This document shows positions 8,168 to 15,541 of a DNA stretch of 64,000 nucleotides, one piece after another. Position 1 is the stretch's first letter. Each line of letters starts with the position of its first letter. The DNA is taken from assembly GCA_020634375.1 (NCBI GenBank), contig JACKBX010000011.1, positions 62,001 to 126,000 on the forward strand, written 5' to 3'. A model generated the notes under the pieces. That model was not told the DNA's origin, did not search any database, and worked only from the letters and a program-made list of their open reading frames with translations. The DNA is from Ardenticatenaceae bacterium (GTDB taxonomy: Bacteria; Chloroflexota; Anaerolineae; Promineifilales; Promineifilaceae). The translations under genes were made by a program, and so were the position numbers.

Positions 8168-9106
8168 TTAAAAAGCGCTGCCCAATGCAGAGCTACGCAT
8201 AACCTGGAAGCCTGCTGGTCCCAATAAAACGATAAAAATCGACGGGAAGATCAAGAAAATCATGGGGAAAAGCATCTTCACCGGAGCTTGCTGCGCTTTC
8301 TCCTCTGCACGTTGCCGGCGACGCAAACGCATTTGTTCAGATTGAATCCGCAGCACCTTACCAATCCCCACACCCAATTGATCCGCTTGCAAAACTGCGG
8401 CAATAAAACTGGTGACATCGGGGACATCCATGCGTTCCACCATATCTTTTAGAGCTTGCCGACGAGATTTACCCAACTGCATTTCATAAATCACCCGCCC
8501 AAACTCTTTTGCCAAAGCATCATCCCACTTTTCATCAACCTTTTGCATTGCAGAATTGAATGTCAAACCAGCATCCACACAAATTGTCATCAAGTCAAGG
8601 GCATCCGGTAATTTTTTGACAATGGCTTGTTTTCGCCTGTCAGTCATGGAGCGAATCAGCATAGAAGGCAAAAAGAAACCTAGAAGTGCCGCACCCAATG
8701 AGTACAAAATCACTTTATTTGTGGGCTGGTCGAACCGCAGCATCAACATGACCGTAAGCGCTGCAAAGCCTATTGTGGCAAAACCCCGCGCCACCCAAAA
8801 CTCCGCAGCAGACATATTGCGCGGATTACCTGCCAATTCCAATTGCCGTGCGGTATTCTCCAATGCAGTTTGGGGAGTCATTCGCACGACTAAGGAACTG
8901 GCACGACGCACAATTGGCAGGAAAATACGATCTGTAATCGGCATTGAGAGTTCAATCTCTTCAATAGAAGTTGCTTCTTCTCGTGCAGCAAACTCGTCAA
9001 TGCGTGCGGCTAAGGGGTCGTCTTCGGAACGTCGCAACAAGATAACCCCAAATATAATTAAAATTAAAACAACAAGACCGGCGCCTAATATCAATATTGG
9101 TGGCAT
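8168..9106 (-). CDS. tadC: Tad pilus inner-membrane platform protein TadC (T2SS F family)
   Basis: This 312-residue membrane protein belongs to the GspF/TadC family and is part of the platform that couples the TadA ATPase to pilin assembly. An N-terminal membrane helix (ILILGAGLVVLILIIFGVIL) is followed by a cytoplasmic segment and two more helices near residues 110-150. The T2SSF domain then contains LPDALDLMTICVDAGLTFNSAM and AVLQADQLGVGIGKVL, and a last helix lies at the C-terminus. It is the distal gene of tadZ-tadA-tadB-tadC, 47 bases after tadB. Length and topology are typical of TadC. Confidence 0.9.
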   Translation of the reverse strand: MPPILILGAGLVVLILIIFGVILLRRSEDDPLAARIDEFAAREEATSIEEIELSMPITDRIFLPIVRRASSLVVRMTPQTALENTARQLELAGNPRNMSAAEFWVARGFATIGFAALTVMLMLRFDQPTNKVILYSLGAALLGFFLPSMLIRSMTDRRKQAIVKKLPDALDLMTICVDAGLTFNSAMQKVDEKWDDALAKEFGRVIYEMQLGKSRRQALKDMVERMDVPDVTSFIAAVLQADQLGVGIGKVLRIQSEQMRLRRRQRAEEKAQQAPVKMLFPMIFLIFPSIFIVLLGPAGFQVMRSSALGSAF

Positions 9107-9153
9107 AGAATCTTACTCCAATACTTGTCAGTTAAATACAGCACCCCATACAG

Positions 9154-10149
9154 TTAAACTTCGATTTGAATAGTTTTTTGTACGGCAAAAGCCCCTAACC
9201 CAATCATGATGGCGCCAATGCCTAAGACTATCCACCCACATGGAACGATGCCAGGAATGATAAATGGGGCTTCTTTTACCCACAACTCGGAGACATAACC
9301 TGGATTAATTGAGTACAACAACAGACCTAATGCAACCGGAAGCAGGCTGATAATCCAGGCTGAAATACGACCTTGTGCTGTCAGGGTGCGAATCTCACCT
9401 TTGATACGTACCCGCTCACGAATAGTGAAGCTAATGGTATCGAGTACTTCGGCGAGATTACCACCTACTTCTCGTTGAATATTTACGGCCGTAATCACTA
9501 AATCCAAATCCTCGCTCGGCACACGACGGTACATATTATTAAGCGCCTGTTCAACACTAAGGCCAAGACGCACCTCTTGCACAACCCGTTCAAACTCCAC
9601 TGAAACCGGGGGCGGCAACTCAGTTGCAATCGTCTCCATCCCCTGTAACACACTATAACCAGAACGCAACGCATTCACCCATAGGTTTAACGTATCTCCC
9701 AACTGGTCATTAAACGTATTCATACGGCGGTTTGCCGCAAAACTCACATACATTCGAGGCAAGCGCATCCCTAACAATGCGCCAGCCAGAATAAAAAACA
9801 ATTTGCCGTCAAAAAACAAATACCCGGCCCCAGCGCCAAGCCCCGCACTAATAAAAATGAGGATTACGTATTCACTCACCCGCAACTTAACATCCGAACG
9901 GGACAAACGTTCTTTTAGTGGTGCGAAGAAATTCCGACCAGATAACGCCTTATCTAATTTATCAGCTACATCTGGCCCATCGGTCGCATCCACAATCTCG
10001 TCCTGAACGTCAAATGTGCTTGAAGCCACAAATTCTTCCAGGCGTTCATCCACCTCTTTTTGGCCGCCTCCAGCAAGCAAGGCAACACCAGCACCTATCA
10101 TAAACAATAAGGCAGCAACACCAACAAGAATCAATATTGGAGATGACAT
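9154..10149 (-). CDS. tadB: Tad pilus inner-membrane platform protein TadB (T2SS F family)
   Basis: This is a 331-residue partner of TadC. The first helix (ILILVGVAALLFMIGAGVAL) is at the N-terminus, a helical pair lies around residues 95-135, and the T2SSF core contains LGDTLNLWVNALRSGYSVLQGM and ITAVNIQREVGGNLAEVLD. Two C-terminal helices follow (ISLLPVALGLLLYSI and IVLGIGAIMIGLGAF). The GAGGAGAGTTGAT sequence before the ATG is a good ribosome-binding site, and the gene starts 34 bases after the tadA stop. TadB and TadC act together with TadA to extrude Flp pilin across the membrane. Confidence 0.92.
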   Translation of the reverse strand: MSSPILILVGVAALLFMIGAGVALLAGGGQKEVDERLEEFVASSTFDVQDEIVDATDGPDVADKLDKALSGRNFFAPLKERLSRSDVKLRVSEYVILIFISAGLGAGAGYLFFDGKLFFILAGALLGMRLPRMYVSFAANRRMNTFNDQLGDTLNLWVNALRSGYSVLQGMETIATELPPPVSVEFERVVQEVRLGLSVEQALNNMYRRVPSEDLDLVITAVNIQREVGGNLAEVLDTISFTIRERVRIKGEIRTLTAQGRISAWIISLLPVALGLLLYSINPGYVSELWVKEAPFIIPGIVPCGWIVLGIGAIMIGLGAFAVQKTIQIEV

Positions 10150-10183
10150 ATCAACTCTCCTCAGACTATGCTCTCAAATTGAC

Positions 10184-11563
10184 TCACCGCCGAGTACTGC
10201 GTGAACCAATACCAAATACAGACGGGGGCAACATAATACCCGCATCCTGAATTTTCCACATGAATTTCGGCCGTAAACCTGTGGGACGCAGCCGGCCTAT
10301 GACTTTGCCATTCTCAAAGCCCGTTTGTTCATAGCGAAAAATCTCTGATGCTGTAATAACATCGCCTTCCATACCCTGAATCTCACTAATAGACATAATT
10401 TTACGTGTGCCATCGCGCATACGATCTTGATGAACAACCAGGTGTATAGCAGAGGCAATCTGTTCTCGAATAGCACGATGAGGCAAGTCCATCCCCGCCA
10501 TTAAAACCATCGTTTCCAAACGGGCCAACATATCACGGGTACTATTCGCATGGCCAGTAGCCAGACTACCATCATGACCTGTATTCATGGCCTGCAACAT
10601 GTCTAGCGCCTCACCACCACGAACTTCACCAACGATAATGCGGTCTGGACGCATACGCAAAGAGTTCACTACCAGGTCCTGAATTGTAACCTCACCTCTG
10701 CCTTCTACATTTGCGGACCGCGACTCTAACGTCACAACATGATCCTGACGTAGTTGTAATTCTGCGGCGTTTTCTATCGTCACAATCCGCTCACCATCTG
10801 GAATAAAGCCTGACAAAATATTTAACAAGGTTGTTTTTCCAGAACCTGTGCCCCCAGAAATAAAAACGTTTAGCTTGGCAATAACACATGCTTTCAAGAA
10901 CTCGACAGCTTCTGGTGTAATACTACCAAATTCAATCAGGTTTTCTACTGTCAGAGGAACTTTGGAGAACAGGCGGATTGTCAATGTAGGGCCATTCAAG
11001 GCAATAGGAGGCACAACTGCATTAACACGGGAGCCATCTGGTAAACGGGCATCCACCATTGGAGAACCCTCATCAATGCGCCGACCTAACGGGGCCACAA
11101 TGCGGTCAATAATACGCATAAGATGATCATCATCTTCAAATTGCACATTGACTTTTTGTAGCTTACCAGCTCGTTCAATGTAAACGCTCTTGGGGCCATT
11201 TACCATGATTTCGGTAACACCCTCGGTGTTTAGGAATTGTTCTAATGGGCCATACCCTAAAATTTCAGCAACGATGGCCTCGAATAAGCGTCTTTTTTCG
11301 TTCCTTGTTAGGACAATACTTTCTTCAGCTAGCATTGCCTCAAACATTTCCTGTATTGTGGAACGCACTTCATTGGATTGGGTAATATCCATGCTCGGAT
11401 CCAACTCAGCAATTAAGCGTTGTTGTATCCGATTCTTCAATTCCACGTAGGCGTCTCGAGAACCCGTGGTAGGGGAGGCTCTTTTGACACGCAACTCTTG
11501 CAGTTTCGAGGGTTCCGAACGAGTGGACACTTGGTTTCGTTCAATTCGCTTTAATAGAGACAT
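10184..11563 (-). CDS. tadA: Tad pilus assembly/secretion ATPase TadA (CpaF)
   Basis: This 459-residue hexameric ATPase is of the type II/IV secretion superfamily. An N-terminal domain of about 150 residues leads to the catalytic core with Walker A (SGGTGSGKTTLLN, about residue 235), the Asp box and the Walker B region (PDRIIVGEVRGGEALDML), and the His-box-like GHDGSLATGHANS. It powers pilin polymerisation by TadB/TadC. A GGAGGATCAGG ribosome-binding site precedes the ATG. It is co-oriented with tadZ upstream (39-base gap) and tadB downstream. Confidence 0.95.
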   Translation of the reverse strand: MSLLKRIERNQVSTRSEPSKLQELRVKRASPTTGSRDAYVELKNRIQQRLIAELDPSMDITQSNEVRSTIQEMFEAMLAEESIVLTRNEKRRLFEAIVAEILGYGPLEQFLNTEGVTEIMVNGPKSVYIERAGKLQKVNVQFEDDDHLMRIIDRIVAPLGRRIDEGSPMVDARLPDGSRVNAVVPPIALNGPTLTIRLFSKVPLTVENLIEFGSITPEAVEFLKACVIAKLNVFISGGTGSGKTTLLNILSGFIPDGERIVTIENAAELQLRQDHVVTLESRSANVEGRGEVTIQDLVVNSLRMRPDRIIVGEVRGGEALDMLQAMNTGHDGSLATGHANSTRDMLARLETMVLMAGMDLPHRAIREQIASAIHLVVHQDRMRDGTRKIMSISEIQGMEGDVITASEIFRYEQTGFENGKVIGRLRPTGLRPKFMWKIQDAGIMLPPSVFGIGSRSTRR

Positions 11564-11602
11564 CTACCTGATCCTCCGGTTAATCCATTACACGCAATCC
11601 AA

Positions 11603-12883
11603 TTACTTGCGGCTAAAAAGACGTTTGAAAACACCACCATTGTCATCGTTTCCAGAAGCTGATGCGTTTTCACCGTTCTTAGACATTGCTTTCGCCTCGC
11701 TAAATTGTTGAATGACGTAATCAGTCAATTTTAGTAAAGCCATACCAATAGGCTGCTTTTGTCCGGCACCAGAGATGATGGGCACTCCCTGATCCGCAGC
11801 AGCGTTTGCAATGGCCTCGTCCGCCGGAATCGTCATAATAATAGGGCGTTTTAGAATTTTAGAAATATCTTTTACAGATATACCAGCCTTGACGGATCCT
11901 CTGTTAATAATTAGCCAAACTTTGTCGGTTGCATATTCAAGGCTTTCGCTTAAATCAAAAAAGCGGCTTACATTTTTCAGGCTGGGCAGGCTTTGCTGGG
12001 TTACAAGTAAAATTCGGTCGGCTCCATCTAACAGAGATAATGTGATGTCATTGAGGTTTGAACTGGTATCGATGATGACATAATCGTAAATTTGGCGCAG
12101 CATAGTTACTGTCGCTTTCATATTTTCTTCGGTGATCATATCGGCCATTTCGGGACGCGGTGGAGCTAACAGGATATGTGCGCCGCTTTGATGTACCTGA
12201 ACAACAGTGCCTATCAGTTCGGGATCGAGTTCGTTCATGCGCTGAACAATATCGGTTATATTGGTCATGTTTTTCATGTTGAGCATGACGGCCACGTCTC
12301 CAAATTGGAGGCTGGCATCAACCAATACAACGCGATAGTTATTTTTTGCTAATGAGACGGCCAAGTTTATAGCAACTGTTGTACAGCCACTCCCCCCTTT
12401 GGGGCTAAAAACAGCCAAGATGTTGCCATCGCTAACGGCCGTGCCCACATCAGCCCCCGCCATCTCAACCGCCCCAGCTCGTAAAGCCGCTTTTGGCGCT
12501 ACTGCGGGACGTTTATCATGAACTCTGCGTATCGCCGTAATTAATTCATCTCCGCCGAAAGGCTTCGTCAAAAAATCTCGTGCACCAGCCAACATAGCAC
12601 GTCGCAAATAATCCGAGTCGCTTTGCACCGACATAATAATAATTTGCGAACGGGGAACCAATTCAGAAATCGTTTGGCTTGCACCAATCCCATCTACACC
12701 AGGCATATTAATATCCATCAGAATGATGTCTGGCTCATGTGCCTTGGCCATCTCTATTGCTTGCTCACCAGTTCCTGCCTGACCAATTACTTCAACATCA
12801 GGCTCAAATTGGAGAAGTTTACGCACATTTTCCCGGGTTTCTGGGAGATCATCTACAATTAAAACACGAATATTTTCTGACAT
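11603..12883 (-). CDS. tadZ: TadZ/CpaE: receiver domain fused to a MinD/ParA-like ATPase
   Basis: This 426-residue protein positions the Tad machinery. Residues 1-120 are a complete response-regulator receiver: acidic pair VDD at 9-11, phospho-acceptor in ILMDINMPG, Thr/Ser position in IIIMSVQS, and Lys in FLTKPFGG. Many CpaE proteins have a degenerate receiver, so the intact set is notable. After a linker, the ATPase domain has the deviant Walker A SPKGGSGCTT, followed by VVLVDASLQFGDV and YVIIDTSSNLND. A C-terminal tail ends in KRLFSRK. It is the first gene of the operon, behind a promoter at 12983-13010 and a leader hairpin. Confidence 0.92.
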   Translation of the reverse strand: MSENIRVLIVDDLPETRENVRKLLQFEPDVEVIGQAGTGEQAIEMAKAHEPDIILMDINMPGVDGIGASQTISELVPRSQIIIMSVQSDSDYLRRAMLAGARDFLTKPFGGDELITAIRRVHDKRPAVAPKAALRAGAVEMAGADVGTAVSDGNILAVFSPKGGSGCTTVAINLAVSLAKNNYRVVLVDASLQFGDVAVMLNMKNMTNITDIVQRMNELDPELIGTVVQVHQSGAHILLAPPRPEMADMITEENMKATVTMLRQIYDYVIIDTSSNLNDITLSLLDGADRILLVTQQSLPSLKNVSRFFDLSESLEYATDKVWLIINRGSVKAGISVKDISKILKRPIIMTIPADEAIANAAADQGVPIISGAGQKQPIGMALLKLTDYVIQQFSEAKAMSKNGENASASGNDDNGGVFKRLFSRK

Positions 12884-12926
12884 TACATTTCCAAGGGGTG
12901 TTGATAATTTAGAGATAAACTACCAC

Positions 12927-12973
12927 TGTGCTGCCTGTACAATTCATATCCTCATATGAATTGGGTCAGCACA
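12927..12973 (-). promoter_or_regulatory. Leader hairpin of the tadZABC transcript
   Basis: Outer arms TGTGCTG/CAGCACA and inner arms CAATTCATAT/ATATGAATTG (perfect 10 bp, 4-base loop) form a two-part stem-loop. It starts within a few bases of the predicted transcription start, so the mRNA would begin with a hairpin. This could stabilise the mRNA or bind a regulator. It has no T run and lies 44 bases before the tadZ start. Confidence 0.55.
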
Positions 12974-12982
12974 ATTAACATC

Positions 12983-13010
12983 ATCATACTATTATCCTTA
13001 ACATTGTCAA
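12983..13010 (-). promoter_or_regulatory. Sigma70-type promoter of the tadZABC operon
   Basis: On the minus strand TTGACA (13005-13010) and TATGAT (12983-12988) are separated by 16 bases. The -35 is a perfect match. Transcription would start near 12976, about 93 bases before the tadZ ATG. Confidence 0.7.
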
Positions 13011-13078
13011 GGTAAGCAATTTACCTCAAAAACCAGACCAATCCTGATAAAAATAGCCTCATTGCTGATAAACATATA

Positions 13079-13110
13079 AAACAACAAAGCCCTATCTGAG
13101 ATAGGGCTTT
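13079..13110 (-). terminator. Terminator after the Flp pilin gene
   Basis: On the minus strand AAAGCCCTATCT and AGATAGGGCTTT form a stem with a very small loop, followed by GTTGTTTTA. It lies 24 bases past the pilin stop and separates the abundant pilin mRNA from the tadZ operon. Confidence 0.8.
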
Positions 13111-13133
13111 GCTTGATGAACTAAAAACGTGTC

Positions 13134-13283
13134 TTAAGCCAGACCATTTGTGATACGGCTAAAGACATTACCAATCTGAGGGCCGAGCAAGGTCAAAATA
13201 GCAATGATGACAACAGCAACGAGAACCAACACCAAAGCATACTCTACCAAACCCTGACCACTTTCACGATTCAAAAATAACAT
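13134..13283 (-). CDS. flp: Flp family type IVb pilin
   Basis: This is a 49-residue prepilin. I chose the ATG at 13283 because a perfect ATGGAGGTAA ribosome-binding sequence sits just before it; the longer frame to 13361 reads through that site and the promoter. The sequence MLFLNRESGQ is followed by GLVEYALVLVLVAVVIIAIL, with the G/xxxxE processing site and Glu5 of type IVb pilins and a single hydrophobic helix that also serves as the polymerisation core. Cleavage after the Gly of QG would give a mature pilin of about 38 residues. It has its own promoter and terminator, fitting high expression. The prepilin peptidase (TadV/CpaA) and minor pilins are not in this window. Confidence 0.93.
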   Translation of the reverse strand: MLFLNRESGQGLVEYALVLVLVAVVIIAILTLLGPQIGNVFSRITNGLA

Positions 13284-13329
13284 AACATTTACCTCCATAA
13301 AGCTAATAAATCGCCTACATCTAAGTAAC

Positions 13330-13358
13330 AGTATAGAGACTATTTTAATGTTTGTAAA
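13330..13358 (-). promoter_or_regulatory. Sigma70-type promoter of flp
   Basis: On the minus strand TTTACA (13353-13358) and TATACT (13330-13335) have an exact 17-base spacer. Transcription would begin about 40 bases before the pilin ATG. Confidence 0.7.
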
Positions 13359-13415
13359 CAATCCCTCAATAGGATTGTAGTAATATCATTTAGGCTATCA
13401 AATTGCTTCAAATCA

Positions 13416-14465
13416 TCAAATATCGAACTCAGACTCAACCGGTATGGTGAATTCTGCCCTGGTTCCCTGTCCCATACTACTCTGGACAGTTAATTCCCCG
13501 CCTAACATCTCAATACGCTCCCGTAACGTTGCCAGACCTATTGTTTGGGAATTGCGGGCCATTATCTCGTCTGCATTAAACCCACGGCCGTTATCCTCAA
13601 CGACTACCGACACCCGATCTGAAGCCAAATCTACAGAAACCTGAAGTCGGGAGGCCTGCGCGTGCATCAACGCATTATTCAACAACTCCTGCACACTGCG
13701 GAAAATAGTCACCTCAATATGGCTCTCCAAACGACGTTCTACCCCTGTAACCGTAATCGGTACAGGCAATCCACTTTTTTCTTGAAATGATTCAACGTAA
13801 CGACGCAATGTTGGAATAACACCTAAATCATCTAACATCATAGGCCGCAAATCAAAAATAAAATCCTTCACATCACTAAAGGTAGTCGATGCAGCACTCT
13901 TCAATGCATTCAACTCCGTGCGTGCCCGATCAGGATCAATATCAAAGAATCGCTGACAGATTTCAGCCTGGAGAATAAAGTTGCTCAACGAGGATGCCGG
14001 GCCATCATGCATCCTTCGTACCAAGCTCTGCCGTGCTGACTCTTCCGTCTGAATCACACGGATTACAGTCGACTGGTCACTCTCGGAACGACGCTTCTGC
14101 GCAGTGGGTAAAGAGCCAACACCCTCCGTTAATTCCAACAAGCGACGTTGAAATTCAGCTAATTTCTCTAAATTCCGTTGATCACTTTGCAGTTTTTCCA
14201 ATTGCCCCCGCATCGTAAACAAACGCTGTTGTGTATTATTCAAATTTTCATAGGCTTCTTTGATGTCTTCGCGGGGAACTGTCTCAAAGTTCTTTTCAAA
14301 CTGACGCACGTAATTCTGTGCCTGTGCATTTCGCTGCACCAACCGTTCAACCTCAGCCGCACTCTGTTTAATTAGAATGTCTATTTCCTTAAGGTCACGC
14401 TGGGTTTGCTCGTAGTCGTTATATGCTTCTTCTAAAAATCCTTGAAAAGAAAATTCTTCTTCCAT
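13416..14465 (-). CDS. Cytoplasmic sensor histidine kinase, DegS/NarX type
   Basis: This is a 349-residue kinase without membrane spans. The first ~150 residues are strongly heptad-like coiled coil, as in DegS. The HisKA_3 dimerisation/phospho-acceptor helix carries the His in LVRRMHDGPASSLSNF (about residue 155), and the HATPase domain has an N box (ELLNNALMHAQAS), a G1 box (VEDNGRGF) and GLATLRERIEMLGGELTV. It pairs with the NarL-type regulator 55 bases upstream in the same orientation and sits directly before flp, so the pair probably controls the Tad pilus genes. That regulatory link is inferred from position. Confidence 0.9.
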   Translation of the reverse strand: MEEEFSFQGFLEEAYNDYEQTQRDLKEIDILIKQSAAEVERLVQRNAQAQNYVRQFEKNFETVPREDIKEAYENLNNTQQRLFTMRGQLEKLQSDQRNLEKLAEFQRRLLELTEGVGSLPTAQKRRSESDQSTVIRVIQTEESARQSLVRRMHDGPASSLSNFILQAEICQRFFDIDPDRARTELNALKSAASTTFSDVKDFIFDLRPMMLDDLGVIPTLRRYVESFQEKSGLPVPITVTGVERRLESHIEVTIFRSVQELLNNALMHAQASRLQVSVDLASDRVSVVVEDNGRGFNADEIMARNSQTIGLATLRERIEMLGGELTVQSSMGQGTRAEFTIPVESEFDI

Positions 14466-14520
14466 CTGATTAGCCTCTAAAAAATGGTCACATTCTTAAT
14501 GGCAGGCTTGTGTAAATAGT

Positions 14521-15213
14521 CTAACTATGTGTAGAGTCTAACCTGACCCAACCATGTTGTAATGCATAAACGGCCGCTTGCGTCCGGTCATCTACTCGCA
14601 GCTTACGCAAGATCGCAGTCATATGATTTTTCACAGTCTGATGGCTGATACCAAGTTTGTATGCTACCTCTTTATTACTCAAGCCTTTGGTAACATGTTC
14701 CAAAATTTCCATCTCGCGTGGAGAAAGTGGGATAAACATTTCATCACTGTCAGGCGCATATTGTCCACCAAATCGACTGATACGCTGATCCATCCAATTC
14801 AGCATTTCATCTTTTGTCATGACCTTTTCATCAACAACGTATTTGCCTTTATACACCTCGCTGACAATGTTTACCAAGGTTTCGGGCATGATATCCTTTG
14901 GGCAATAAGCCGAGGCGCCCGCACGCAATGCATGAAATACCTGCTCCGCATCATCATACCCTGTAATCATGATCACCTTTATATCGGAGTAAAGTGCCGT
15001 GATTTGGCGTGTCACCTGTAAGCCATTGATGGTGGGCAAATTTATATCCATCAAGATTACATCCGGCGGATCCTCTTGCACCATTTCAATGGCAACTTCA
15101 CCATCAGCCGCTTCCCCAACGACGGTGATTAGATCGTCAGTCTCTAACACATCACATAATCCCTGACGAAACACGGGATGGTCATCTACAATCAAGACTC
15201 TTATTGGAGGCAC
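14521..15213 (-). CDS. NarL/FixJ-type response regulator
   Basis: This is a 230-residue transcription regulator. The receiver domain (1-120) has the VDDHPVFRQG acidic pocket, phospho-acceptor in VILMDINLPTING, and Thr and Lys in VIMITGYDDAEQ and SAYCPKDIMPE. The C-terminal LuxR-type helix-turn-helix reads PLSPREMEILEHVTKG, LSNKEVAYKLGISHQTVKNH and MTAILRKLRVDDRTQA. It is expected to be phosphorylated by the kinase encoded next to it. The linker between the domains is unusually long (about 40 residues, with a DEMLNWMDQRISRFGG helix). Confidence 0.93.
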   Translation of the reverse strand: MPPIRVLIVDDHPVFRQGLCDVLETDDLITVVGEAADGEVAIEMVQEDPPDVILMDINLPTINGLQVTRQITALYSDIKVIMITGYDDAEQVFHALRAGASAYCPKDIMPETLVNIVSEVYKGKYVVDEKVMTKDEMLNWMDQRISRFGGQYAPDSDEMFIPLSPREMEILEHVTKGLSNKEVAYKLGISHQTVKNHMTAILRKLRVDDRTQAAVYALQHGWVRLDSTHS

Positions 15214-15541
15214 GGTGTTCTTCTCCTCATTGAGGATGGCTCGATCTATCTATTACCGCGAACCATTCCAACATATAATCAATCAAACACAAACCTTAAA
15301 GAATGAGGTAATTGGGATGGCAGCAGTATACCATGAAATTTGAAAGGGGAACAAGGAAACCTATGAGACAAAGCCTGACCCAATTAAGGGTGTATTTACC
15401 AGTTCGGCTCTCTCTTCTCCACGAATATTAGGACATATTTCCCTTACCTCTATTACCAAAGTCATCTTCGCAGCAAAGCCTAACCGCTATACATTATAAT
15501 TATAAATTGTCAGCAGGCGGTGTGCCGGGGAGTTCTTGATA
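15214..15541. other. Divergent intergenic region between two signalling genes
   Basis: This is 328 bases without a coding frame, between the NarL-type regulator (minus) and the hybrid kinase (plus). A TATAAT at 15495-15500 in an AT-rich stretch (ATTATAATTATAAATT) is the best -10 candidate for the plus-strand gene; no clear -35 was found. I see no hairpin or repeat family here. Confidence 0.4.

Noticed and set aside
8168..13283. Competence type IV pilus or type II secretion system
   Set aside because: The ATPase is of the CpaF/TadA group, TadB and TadC are split F-family proteins, a CpaE/TadZ is present and the pilin is a 49-residue Flp. This is a Tad system.
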